From: Eucalyptus grandis | Lineage: Eukaryota; Streptophyta; Magnoliopsida; Myrtales; Myrtaceae | Reading direction: 5' to 3' | Assembly (NCBI RefSeq): GCF_016545825.1 | Contig: NC_052616.1 | Span: 37,562,192-37,626,191 of the forward strand | Length of the DNA: 64,000 bases | The notes under the pieces: model-generated | Databases searched by the model: none | Told to the model about the DNA's origin: nothing | What the model saw: the letters and a program-made list of their open reading frames with translations, nothing else | Translations under genes and position numbers: made by a program | Shown here: positions 1-9,929 of the stretch, piece after piece | Numbering within the stretch: the first letter of the stretch is position 1 | Layout: each line of letters begins with the position of its first letter

Positions 1-519
1 CAATTTTGAAGAAAATTCATGGGATTAAAGGACCGTCTTCAATTGAATTTCAAATGTGCAAGTTAGTGAAGAAATTGGTCCTGAAATGACCAATTGATGA
101 TGTTGTTTAAAGCCCATGCAAGAATATTTAATTCTTTTTCCACCCTTTGATCTTGGACTCTTCTCTTCACCCCCTCTCTATTTCTTTTTTGGCGTGTGCC
201 CCTTTGGCCGACGTTGCCCCCATCTCACCCGCACATTTACTCTCTCTCTCTCGGTTCATGCCCCATCGATGTCCCTCTGCATAATTCAACGTTGCCTTTT
301 TCTATTTGACCAAGCTTACTCTTATCCAATAAACAAATATCTCTCTCTCTCTCTTTTATTTCCGCACGTTTCCCCACATGGCCGACAGCCTCCCCCTGCC
401 CCCTTATCCTTTAATTTCTTTTTTCTCCCTTCTTCAGTCTTCCGCTAGAAGAAGCCAGCAACATCGACATCTCCACCTTCTGTCTTCTTTTGCTTTGCTT
501 TGTGGATTTTCCTTCATTT

Positions 520-1488
520 CGGTCTGTAAATGCTAGTACGAGCACCTATAGGGGTGAATAGGTGCAAAAACAACCTTTTGCAATATATAATGAAAAGCTT
601 TAACTTTTAACCTAAGTCTGTTTATCAACAAACTTTAAAAGTGAAGAGACTTTAACAATTAAATAAAGTTGCGAACAAAGTAAATGAGATTAGGGAAGAG
701 AATAAGAACACAAGGTTTATAGTGGTTCGGCTTAATTCAAGCCTACGTCCACTCTTCCGCACTGACAGCCCACCGGCTGGATTTCACTATGAATCAAAAG
801 AGTCATTACAGTATTACGTCCTTGATTCCACAGTGTAGAGACTTTGCTACACTTCCTCAAGGTCTCACATATATATATACTCTCTTTTGAGTACAAGTTT
901 ACGCTCAACAATTGAATCAGCAAAGAACAAGGAGCTTCAGACTTTGGAATTTCTCTATTGCACACATACTCGAATAACTAGAACGTCTTCCTTATATACT
1001 CCTTCATGCCTTCACAACCGTTGGCATTTTCCAAAGAAGCTCTTCCAATCTACCCGTTGGACATAATCAATTAGGGAGATTTCGAGTTATTAAAGGAATA
1101 TGACAATAGCCCACCAATTCTACTCGCCCATACAATCAGGATCTAGGTTTCCATAAGTAGAACCTTCCAAGTATACTTCGCCAATTAACGGATCCAAAAT
1201 ACCCGAATCAATCTCAAGATAATGGATTCAGAGATGCTATATTTAGCCAAGAGATCTTCCTTAGACGATCGAATCAAATCCTTAAAGAAATACTTAAATC
1301 TTGATAAATCTTCTTCGACGGTCTAGAAACTGTCAATGAGGAAAGACTTTGAATCTTGAGTCTGGTGGTCCGGCGGTCTGAAGACGGTCTTCAGACTTTG
1401 ACGAAAGAATCTGCAAATCTTCAGACTAGACTGATGGAAACGTTTTGTTAGCTTCAAAACATGTAAGGAAGTTTTCTCCAACACGGTC
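520..1488 (-). mobile_element. Solo LTR of a Sirevirus-type Copia element with 5-bp TSD
   Basis: Positions 525-1483 are a complete LTR in reverse orientation: on the minus strand it begins TGTTGGAGAAAAC and ends GCATTTACA. It is flanked by an exact 5-bp duplication CGGTC at 520-524 and 1484-1488. On the minus strand it matches the 5' LTR at 7216-8151 over its full length, including the segments ATCTCTTGGCT, GGAAGGTTCTACTTATGG, AAGCCGAACCACTATAAA and CACCTATTCACCCC. No internal region is attached, so it is a solo LTR left by recombination between the two LTRs of a full element. The host sequence is family-D LTR D0. Removing the insertion rejoins a CT-rich LTR leader. Confidence 0.93.
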
Positions 1489-2934
1489 GAGGAAGCCGCA
1501 CTCTCCTTCATCGCCGCTCGCTTCTCCACGTGAATTTGCTGCTCCACCGCCCTCTGTCCAAGGTTGACCGAGACAACTCCACCGAGATTTCTTGCTCCAC
1601 TCTCCGTGTCCTTCTCTTGCTTGATCAATAACCGAAGTTGCCCATCTTCGACCGACCGAGTTGCCACGTCCACGTCTTTCTTCAGCTTGGTCAGCCATCA
1701 TCAGAGTCGATTGAAGCTGCCCCGCGTTTCCATCTCACACTGCCGGCTCGTGCTTCCCTTGCCCACCTTCGTCCATCTTTGACCGCATGCCAGCAAAGCC
1801 ATGAATCCAGCAAATCTTGAAGACCCAGCTAGCTTCTCCCTTCATCCACGTTGCCTCTCTCCTTCACTCGTGAATTTCCTTGCCGAATCAAGGCCGCCCG
1901 GCGAGCCCGTTTCTCCATCAAGCCCAACCCCGACGATCCACGAATTTGCAGCTCCTTCTTGGGTTCTTGTTCGGTCCAGCTTCTCCAATGCAAGCCCAAC
2001 ATCTTCAACCCATCTCCAGTCGCAAGTTTAGCCCATTCTCTTCAGCAGTCAGCCTGCAACTTTAGTCCATCGGGCCCTTGCTGTTTCTCTCGCTAGGCCC
2101 AAGCTGCAGCCCACGTGAAATTTAGCCCGTGGAATCCAGCAATTTTGGCCCAACAACTGGGTTTGTTTTTAGCCCGTTGAGTTCAGCGAAGCCCAGCCAA
2201 ATTATGAAGCCCAAGCCCGCAAAGAAGGCCCTTCAGCAGCCAAGTCCAAGCCCAATAATTTTCTGTGGGCTTACAAAGCTTTTGGGCCCGGCCCAAGTGT
2301 CCGTCCACCCGAAGTTCGAGTTTCGGCCACCGTCGTGGTGTCCCGGCCTTTTCTTTTAACCAAGTGAGTTTTACTCACTAATGCTTTCTTAGTTTGCTAA
2401 TGATACTTAGGGGTTGATTAGATTTAGTTAAGTGTAATTAGGTGGTTAGATTAGTTTAGAACAATTAAATTAGTGACTGAATGATGCATGTTAGGTGATT
2501 AGACCTAGTCTTTAGCAAGTAGAAAGGTTCAAATATTTATCGAATACATCTCGGGATTTTTTCCTGACCCGTTTCGGGCTCCAATCAGGCAATACAGGCC
2601 TAAATTGGAATTTTAATATTTATTTATTTAAATTTTGAAATTAATTACTTAATTAATTATTTTTCCGGAAATTCAACCGGGATGGTCGGTGACCGGAATT
2701 CTGTGCTGATTGTCATGGTGCAGTCCGTTTATTTAATTGAGCTTCCATTTATATGGAATTGAGTTAAATTGTGAAATTTGAGGATTTGTCCTGAATTGTT
2801 TGTTATTGAATATTTGATTGGTAGATGGCCGAGTATGGGTATATAGCACTAGTTACGTTGATGGGCTATATAGAGGGAGAATGGTAAAAACTAACTGAGA
2901 ATATTATTGGCTAAGACCAATCAGGTACGATATC

Positions 2935-3085
2935 TTTTGGACATATGTGGTTTGGTGATTGGAAGTATCACTGGCAAAAACGGCGCCTTAAAGAACGTAA
3001 GTGAATGACTTGTAGACAAACGTGGTTCGGTGATTAAGGAAATATCACTGGTGAAAACGACGCCTTAAAGAACCCACGTAGAACT
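2935..3085 (+). repeat. Two-unit tandem repeat inside LTR D0
   Basis: Two imperfect units share the pattern GTGGTTYGGTGATT, AATATCACTGG, AAAACG and CGCCTTAAAGAAC. They sit just upstream of the intron-like segment. The same position holds a 55-bp repeat in the other family-D LTRs (54.8-55.1 kb and 63.3-63.7 kb) and a different repeat in the solo LTR at 31.98-32.13 kb. The shared core is a CGCCTTA(G/A)AGAA string. Confidence 0.7.
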
Positions 3086-3240
3086 TGCTGAGATGTTGTC
3101 TCATTAATTATTGAATAACCATTTCAGGTCCCTAGATGCAGTAGACTTGGAATTTGAAGATCTCAAAAGTTCGATGCAATCTGCTGAAGACTCCAGTTGG
3201 AGTATGGAGGATGATGAAGAGGATGATGGGGACCTGTAGC
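2997..3240 (+). pseudogene. Relic of the LTR-encoded ORF with leader intron, copy D0
   Basis: A candidate donor GTAAGT lies at 2997 and a candidate acceptor CCCTAG ends at 3135, directly before ATG at 3136. This mirrors the donor/acceptor pair at 55239-55367. The ATG frame stops after two codons. Another frame is open to a TAG at 3240 and ends in SSWSMEDDEEDDGDL, which aligns with the acidic tail beginning SNWSMPEEGE at about 55735. The N-terminal domain of the other copies is missing, so this looks like a deletion derivative. It is inactive as a gene. The comparison supports that the acidic frame is a real part of the ancestral LTR ORF. Confidence 0.5.
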
Positions 3241-3317
3241 TTGTCAAACCCCACTTCTGCTTGTAGACCTTGTTTTTAAACTGACTTAATGTGAATTGAA
3301 CTTAATAGTTCACCTTA

Positions 3318-3380
<63 letters not shown>
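3318..3380. repeat. (TA)n-(TG)n microsatellite
   Basis: A compound simple repeat of TA then TG dinucleotides. It forms the junction between LTR D0 and the reverse-oriented family-B LTR. It hides any target-site duplication of that element and could be an assembly weak point. Confidence 0.9.
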
Positions 3381-3384
<4 letters not shown>

Positions 3385-6300
3385 CACCCCTCGACGGCCC
3401 CCAATCCGTTAGGGTCACTACAAGTACTTGTCACTCATCCTACTATATACCAGTAAGGTAACTTTTTAATTTAAGTGAAACCATAATTCCTAGGGGTTGA
3501 TCAATAGAATATTTTTCCTTTTTTTTTTTTTTGTAAAGGTCCCAGCGCAGTTCATCAACGGAAGCATAAATGTATCTCACCATTTCTCACTTCAATAACC
3601 ATAATGCAATGCACACCAACTACGCACCAGAAGAAAAGATAAAGCCGATTCACTTTTATTTATATTTTCACGATGGACATTTCGGGTCGATACAGCAAAA
3701 ATGCCAAGATTTTTAACTATACTTGGCTATAACCCAAAAGAGAACTTGACCCTATATGAAACATGTACATCCCTCCATCGACAAGCATCGGCTATCCCCA
3801 AAAAGAAAACATCAGCTCCCACCAGTTATACGTGCCATCACACCCAACCCAGTGCATCGGGCGGCGACGGCTGTAGCATCCCTAGCATCACCCCATTGCG
3901 TCAAACGTGAACGGACAAAAACTCTTGGATAATAGGGCCATCAGCTAAACCCACATGGTACATCACCAATACTCGGACTCGGACATACTCCAGACCGGGT
4001 ATACTAATATAGGAATGCCCGGTGCACTCCACCTTAATGTTAGTAGGTATGCCATAGAAGGTACCACGCACAACTGGTGAAAGAGGCATCTTTCTAATCT
4101 GAAATGTTAATCTCCAAAAGGGGTGAGTACAACCACTCAGTAGTAAAAATCCGCCAAACTACACAGTGCATCAAATAGAACAATCAAGGTATCATGAATA
4201 AAACACATATCATTCATGCATTCAAGCATACCTCACCTTACAGCCATGCTTATATCATCATGCAACTTGTACCTATATCATCAAGCAGCCATGCATATAT
4301 CATCATGCAATGTGCACATATCATCATGCACTCCAGGCTTGCATTCCCATGAGGTTCATCCCATGCACATGATTCAATTCTCAATCTTTATCTTTCAATT
4401 AGATCACATCATTTTTTTTCCAGGGACCAATGTTTGCGTCCCTCAATTTATCGCTCGCATCCAACCTGGCATCGCGAGGAACCTCCAGCACACACCTCCG
4501 GGCATCCGGCACACACACTTCGGGCATCTCGTACCCCAACTAGCATCACAAGGTATCCCCTCGGCACACACCTCCGGGCATCTTGAAACTCCCGAGGACA
4601 TCCGGCACACACACTCCGGGCATCCCAATACTCCCGGGGCATCGTCGGCTCACACCTCCGACGGTCTTCTTATTACCTCAATTTATATTCACATTTATCT
4701 CAATTTCAACATGGTATTTGATCCAACAATTATCAAAGGTCTCAACCAGCATTTGATGTCATATAACATGCCATATGTCACTACATATGCAGCGTAATCA
4801 ACCACTCAAGACATTCTATCACATGGAACAATTTCATTTATTTTTTAAAGTACAGCAAATTTCGGATGAAAACAGATTGCACTCCTTTGGTCATAATTCT
4901 TGAAAAATTAGTAAACAACCTTATTAAATTCTAAAAATTTGGCATGTTATATACAAGATCTATAGGAAAGTATTCCGTGAAGAACACCATATCAAAAGAA
5001 CATCACGCAAATCAATACAATCCACGCATCACAGTCCTTAAAATTTCGGAATATTGACATACACAGTTTCATTCACAAATTCGGTAAAAATCCTAAATCA
5101 GCTCCCAAAATTCTAAAATTTTTATATGTTATAGAAAAGGTCCAGAAGTAAATACTTCATGTAGAACTCGAAATCAGATCTGTGATAGATTAAAAACTAT
5201 AATCACCGTAGCCGTCTCTAACCCTCGGAAAAAATTTCCAGATCTGACCATTTCAAATAAAATCATTTCACCAACCTAAACTCATCCATTTCCTCTAAAA
5301 TTTTAGTATGTTACTCCTTGACATGTCATATTAAACTTTTATTCAGAACACGAGATTTAATTTCAACCGGAGAATTTTATAAAATTCACAAAATCTCACT
5401 AAGTCAGCATTACGATTTCCAGATCTAACTTCTTCAAAGAAAAATAGTTTCACCGGTATATACTTGTTTATTTGTGCTGCAATTTTGATATGTTACTCTC
5501 CAAGAAGTTCTCTACAACTTTCATCAAGGAGTCAAAATAAGATTCCAACTAAAAAGTTGCATGCAGCTCACAATTTCATCAAAGGTTGGACTGCCTTCCT
5601 AGAAAACAGAATGCAAGGCTACCCATATTTCTCCCTAGAGCTTCGAATTTATCCACTTCTACCACAACCAAAGTTAACCATCCCCTACAACACATATCAC
5701 AGCAAGCAAAGGGTAGGATTTTGGACTCTACTTGCCTCAAATCCGTGCACAAACACAGCGACAAACGGCGGGCAAGGCGGCGAACGAACGGCGGCGACTA
5801 ACTCCTCCTTCTTCCTCTTCTTCTCTCGCACGCTCGCTCTCTTTCTCTCTTCCTTGCTTTCTCTCGGATGACCACTCTCTCTCTCTTTCTCTTTCTCTCA
5901 TGTGACCCCCTCTCTTTCTCTCCCTTTCCTCGCTTAATCCGCCCCCTCTTCTTTCTTCCCCCTCATGATTAGCATGTAATCATTTCTTTGCATGCAGGTG
6001 ACACTTGGTAATTGCCATGCAAGAGGATGGACCTCTCATGGGCCACCCCTCCTTCGTTGACAGCCCTATGGGCTTCATGGGCCGGGCCTCCTCCCCTTTG
6101 GTCGACGGTAGCTCCTTTCCTTTGAGCTTCGCAAGCCAGGCCAAAAGGGCCGAATGATGGGGCTGATCTTGGGCCAATAAAATTCAACCCACTCTTCTAA
6201 TTTTTCCTTTTAATCATCACCTAATTACCCATCATATAAATACTTAATTTCCCTTATTCACTTGGCTATAAAACTTGAAATCATAAATCAAGAAATTCCA

Positions 6301-6487
6301 ACTTATAAAACACATGGCCAATAATAGAATTTTCTTTCCTATCAAATAATTATCTATTAAAAGCTTGGCCATAAATCTTATTGCAAATCATGGATCAAAT
6401 GGCTACAATACAACTTAATGGTACTTCCATCACCTATTCATAGGCCTTAATGTATCTGGAGGTTGCCATGAATTTTGGGATGCCACA
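3380..6487 (-). mobile_element. 3' LTR of a minus-strand chromovirus, family B (copy B')
   Basis: On the minus strand this LTR starts TGTGGCATCCCAAAA (6487) and ends GAGGGGTGCCACA (3380). It is the reverse complement of the same LTR family seen whole at 49706-52937: the small ORF region (3838-4089) matches 52253-52504, and the leader GA/CT-rich block is at 5800-5930. Around 4440-4680 there are repeated GGGCATC(C/T) and CACACAC(T/C)CCGG units. Immediately internal to its start is the chromovirus-type string TTTCGAGGACGAAATTCT before the LTR. The internal region follows at 6488-7210. The other LTR of this element is not in the window and may lie in or beyond the assembly gap. Confidence 0.85.
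3838..4089 (-). pseudogene. LTR-encoded small ORF, family B' copy, one premature stop
   Basis: The minus-strand frame from ATG 4089 reads MPLSPVVRGTFYGIP at its start and continues through PGLEYVRVRVLVMY and IIQEFLSVHV to a TGA at 3901-3903. Past that one stop the same frame continues to GWV and the TGA at 3838-3840. The total is 84 codons, exactly the length of the intact copy at 52253-52504. The premature stop is a CGN-to-TGA type change, as expected from deamination of a methylated C. The start lies just after an AG acceptor-like site (CAGATTAG) at about 4099, as in the other copy. The function is unknown. It resembles no protein family I recognise. Confidence 0.6.
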
Positions 6488-6509
6488 ATTCTCAGCTCCT
6501 TAGAGAATT

Positions 6510-7210
6510 TCGTCCTCGAAATTAGACATCACTTATGCCTTTTGAAACAAGTAAAGGTACCTTTCCCTCATCGATTCCTCACTCTCCCATGTGGCTTCCT
6601 CCACAACATGATGTCGTCATAATATCTTTACCAACGGGAATTTCTTGGTCCTAAGAATTTGCTCCTTTCGATCCAGTATTTGCATAGGCTCTTCGATGTA
6701 TCTCACTTTCTCATCCACTTTGATGACTTCATGATCGAGCATGTGACCAGGATCCGGCTGGTACTTTCTTAGCATCGACACATGAAACACATCATGTTAA
6801 TTTCCCAATTTTGGAGGCGGTGAAATTTCCTAATTTTGGAGCCAGTACAAACGATAAGCTACATCTCCTATTCTTTCAAGTATCTCAAAAGGTCCAACAA
6901 ATCTAGGGCTTAACTTACCCTTCATTTCAAATCGAGATATTCCTTTCATCGGGGATACTTTAAGGAATACATGATCCCCCACATTAAAATCTAAAGGCCT
7001 TCTACGCCTATCGGCATAGTCTCTTTGTCGGTTCTGGGCTGTCTTAAGTCTTTTCCTGATTATCTCGACCGCTTCTGTAGTAACTTGCACTAGCTCGGGT
7101 CCTATCAGTTTTCCTTCACCTACTTCATTCCAACAGATAGGGGTTCTACACCTTCTTCCATATAACGCTTCATATGGAGCCATGCCTATACTTTTCTGAA
7201 AACTATTGTT
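6510..7210 (-). pseudogene. Chromovirus integrase C-terminus and chromodomain (family B', internal region)
   Basis: On the minus strand, 7183-6830 encodes the gypsy integrase C-terminal region: APYEALYGRRCRTP, then KTAQNRQRDYADRRRRPL, then VGDHVFLKVSPMKG and FVGPFEILERIG. It continues (6780-6535) with VSMLRKYQPDPGHML, VRYIEEPMQILDRKEQ and RTKKFPLVKIL, then a TGA, then RHHVVEEATWESEESMRERY. The last part is a chromodomain-like tail, marking a Ty3/gypsy chromovirus. The TGA replaces a conserved tryptophan codon position, and a TAA interrupts the frame near 6800. The rest of the integrase is displaced to 15430-15590 by the Sirevirus insertion. The gene is dead. Confidence 0.88.
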
Positions 7211-7215
7211 ATAGG

Positions 7216-8151
7216 TGTTGGAGAAAACTTCCTTGAGTGTTTTGAAGTTGACAAAACGTTTCCATCAGTCTAGTCTAAAGACTTGCAGACTCTTCCATCA
7301 AAGTCTGAAGACTCCAGACTGCCAGACTCAAGACTCAAGGTCTATCCTCATTGACATTTTCTAGACCGCCGAAGAAGGCTTATCCAGAACTGAATGTTTC
7401 ATTAACGATTTAATTCTATCGACTGGAGAAGATCTCTTGGCTGGATACAGCATGTTGGAATCCATTATTCAAATCAAGATTGATTCAGGGATTTTGGATC
7501 CGTTGATTGGCAAAGTATACTTGGAAGGTTCTACTTATGGAAACCTAGATCTTGATTGTATCGACGAGCAGGATTGGTGGGCTATCGTCATATTCCTTAA
7601 ATGGCTCGAAATCTTCCTAATTGATTCTGTCCAACGGGTAGATTGGAAGAACTCATTTGGTAAGTGCCAACGAGTATGATGGCATGAAGGAGTATATAAG
7701 GAAGACGTTCTAGTTGTTCGAGAGTGTGCGCAATAGAAGAATTACAAGTCTGAAGCTCTTTGTTCTTAGTCAATTAAACTGTTGAGCGAAATCTTGAACG
7801 CAAAAGAGAGTCTATATCTTTGAGAGGCTTTAAGGAAATGTAGCAGAGTCTCTACACTGTGGAATCAAGGAAGAGCTTTACTATAATAACTATTTTGTTC
7901 CATAGTGAAATCCAACCAGTGGGCTGTCAGTGCGGACGAGTGGACGTAGGCTTAGATTAAGCCGAACCACTATAAACCCTGTGTTCTTATTCTCTTCCTT
8001 ACGCTCTTTTACTTTGATCGTAACTCGATTTGTTTACAAAAGTCTAATTTCCTTTTCATAATCTATTGCTGATTTGAGTTGCTCACTTCACTCAGGAAAT
8101 TTGTTTTTACACCTATTCACCCCCCTCTAAGTACTCGTACTAACTTTCACA
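7216..8151 (+). mobile_element. Sirevirus 5' LTR
   Basis: The LTR runs from TGTTGGAGAAAAC to AACTTTCACA, 936 bp. The last 736 bp align with the 3' LTR remnant at 14690-15424, and the whole aligns with the solo LTR at 525-1483 in reverse. A TATA-like stretch GGAGTATATAAGG is at about 7687-7699. By eye the two LTRs differ at a few percent of positions, so the insertion is not very recent. Confidence 0.93.
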
Positions 8152-8153
8152 AT

Positions 8154-8165
8154 TGGTATCAGAGC
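8154..8165 (+). other. Primer binding site, initiator tRNA-Met
   Basis: TGGTATCAGAGC lies three bases after the end of the 5' LTR. It is complementary to the 3' end of plant initiator tRNA-Met and is the standard primer site of Copia elements. Confidence 0.95.
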
Positions 8166-8213
8166 CTGTGTACTCACTTAAGTTGAAGTGTTTTACTTTA
8201 GAGTTAAAGATCC

Positions 8214-9918
8214 ATGGCTAGTATGTTGGCTCCAGGATTTGTTGAAGGGCAAAGCAATACCAGACCGCCTTATTTTGATGGAAAGGAATACAACATATGG
8301 AAAAACAAGATGAAAGCATTCCTAAGATCAAAGGATTCTCTGGAATGGGAGGTGGTGGACAAAGGAATCATTCATAAAGCTGCACCAGTCTCAGAAAGAG
8401 GAAAAGAAGCCATTGAGTCTAGTGAAATGACTCAAGAAGAGATAACCAAGAGACAAGCTCTTGATGCAAAAGCAATTTATTCTTTATATTGTGCATTATC
8501 TCCTCACCAATATAACAGAATATCTTCTTGTGAAACAGCTAAAGAAGTCTGGGATAGATTCCACATCACTTATGAAGGAACTGATCGAGTGAAAGAGACC
8601 AGAATCAACATTCTGCTCGGTCAATACGAAGCATTCAAAATGAAATAAGGAGAATCAATCACCGACATGTTTAGTCGCTTTGCGAAATCGTGAATGGTCT
8701 TGAATATCAAGATCAACCACCCCTGGACCCATAAAGGTAAACAAGCTACCGTGTGGACTGTTCAAGGATTGGAATCACATAAAGACCTCAATAAGGGAGA
8801 CATAAAGAATCATACCATTATCTGTTGACGAATTGGTTGGGACTCTTCAGTCTTATGAAGTGGAGCAAATCAACGAAGATGAAGATCCTAAATGTAAGAA
8901 ATCTATTGCATTAAAATCTAATGATGATTCTGATGTCACAGATTCTTAAGACGATATGGATGATGAAGAGCTTGCTCTCATGATAAGAAGATTCAGAAAA
9001 CTAAACAAAAAGGGGAGAAGATTCAATCCAAAGAAACAAAGTTTTCAAAAGCAACAGACTAAGTCAGTTGAGGATGATGAATCCAATAAAGATGTAGTCT
9101 GCTTTGAATGCAAGAAAAAGGGACACATCAGACCCAATTATCCTCTTTTGAGGAAAAAGAAAGGAAAAGCTGAGAAATATCGAAAGGCACTTAAAGCAGA
9201 AACTTGGAGTGATATAGAATGTGAGAAAAGTGATGATGCTTATGCCAATATTTGTCTCATGGCACAATCAGACTCAGATTTAGACTCTGAGACAGACTCA
9301 GATTCAGACAGTGAAATCGAGGTAAGTAATCTGAAAATCCCTACTAAAGTCTCTAGATACATTGATGAATTGTGTCTTAGTCTCAAAACTTCTCTCAAAA
9401 GGATTTCGAACTTAAAAGAGAAAATTCTGCATTGAAACAACAGGAAAATGTTTGGAAAGAAAATGTCAAAAGTTTAGACAAGTGTTACTACTTTGAAAGA
9501 AAATGCAGACAATCTTTCAAAAGAAAATGCATTCTTGAAAAATGATATCTCAAGTATTTCTAAAAGATTTTCTATAGGATCTGAGAAACTTGAAAAAATT
9601 CTTTCAGCACAAAGACCTTACTATAACAAATCAGGTTTAGGAATGACTACTAAAACCATTCCTCTGATTGGTTTTCCTAAAGTAAAGGAAAGAATTAAGC
9701 AAAGACCTACAAAAGATTCTTACAAAAATCATTTCCATAAAATTTTTGTAAAACCAGTAGGTCGCAGTGCTCTTAAATGTTCTAAGTGCAATAGCTCAGA
9801 TCATTTTGAGAAAGAATGTCCTATGGTTTGGAAACCTGTTAAGAAGGTATGGACAAGGACCGTATATTACACTAACACCAATGGACCCAAGAAAATATGG
9901 GTACCAAAGAAAGCTTGA
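8214..9918 (+). pseudogene. Sirevirus gag (broken)
   Basis: The start ATG at 8214 follows the primer site by about 50 bp. The first 144 codons read MASMLAPGFVEG then PPYFDGKEYNIWKNKM, the Copia gag N-terminal pattern, and stop at TAA 8646. Later open pieces are 8956-9435 and 9493-9918. The first zinc knuckle (about 9103-9145) reads CFECKKKGHIRPNY, so its last cysteine is now tyrosine. The second, CSKCNSSDHFEKEC (9778-9819), is intact. Between them lies an acidic DSDSE-rich stretch and a Lys/Glu-rich segment likely to form a coiled coil. Several frameshifts and stops mean no full capsid protein can be made. Confidence 0.85.
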
Positions 9919-9929
9919 GCCTCTTTTCT

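Larger units (their letters stand above)
1..3379 (+). mobile_element. Long LTR of gypsy family D (copy D0), interrupted and truncated
   Basis: This stretch has the same layout as the family-D LTRs at 29580-33063, 52938-56270 and 61209 onward. It has a CT-rich leader (about 140-460), a block rich in GCCCA/GGGCC (1800-2360), then the shared segment AGTGAGTT-ACTCACTAAT with AT-rich TTAGGTGGTTAGA runs (2360-2620), short tandem repeats (about 2935-3085), an intron-like segment and an acidic reading frame (about 2997-3240). The left end is outside the window. A Sirevirus solo LTR interrupts it at 525-1483. The right end runs into a TA/TG microsatellite and then the reverse-oriented family-B LTR, so its true terminus is not seen. 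No intact protein is encoded. Small open frames in the CT- and GCCCA-rich parts look like low-complexity artefacts. Confidence 0.7.

Noticed and set aside
4216..4797. 193-codon frame on the + strand
   Set aside because: It is antisense to the family-B LTR tandem repeats and simple sequence. The equivalent region of the other LTR copy is not open.
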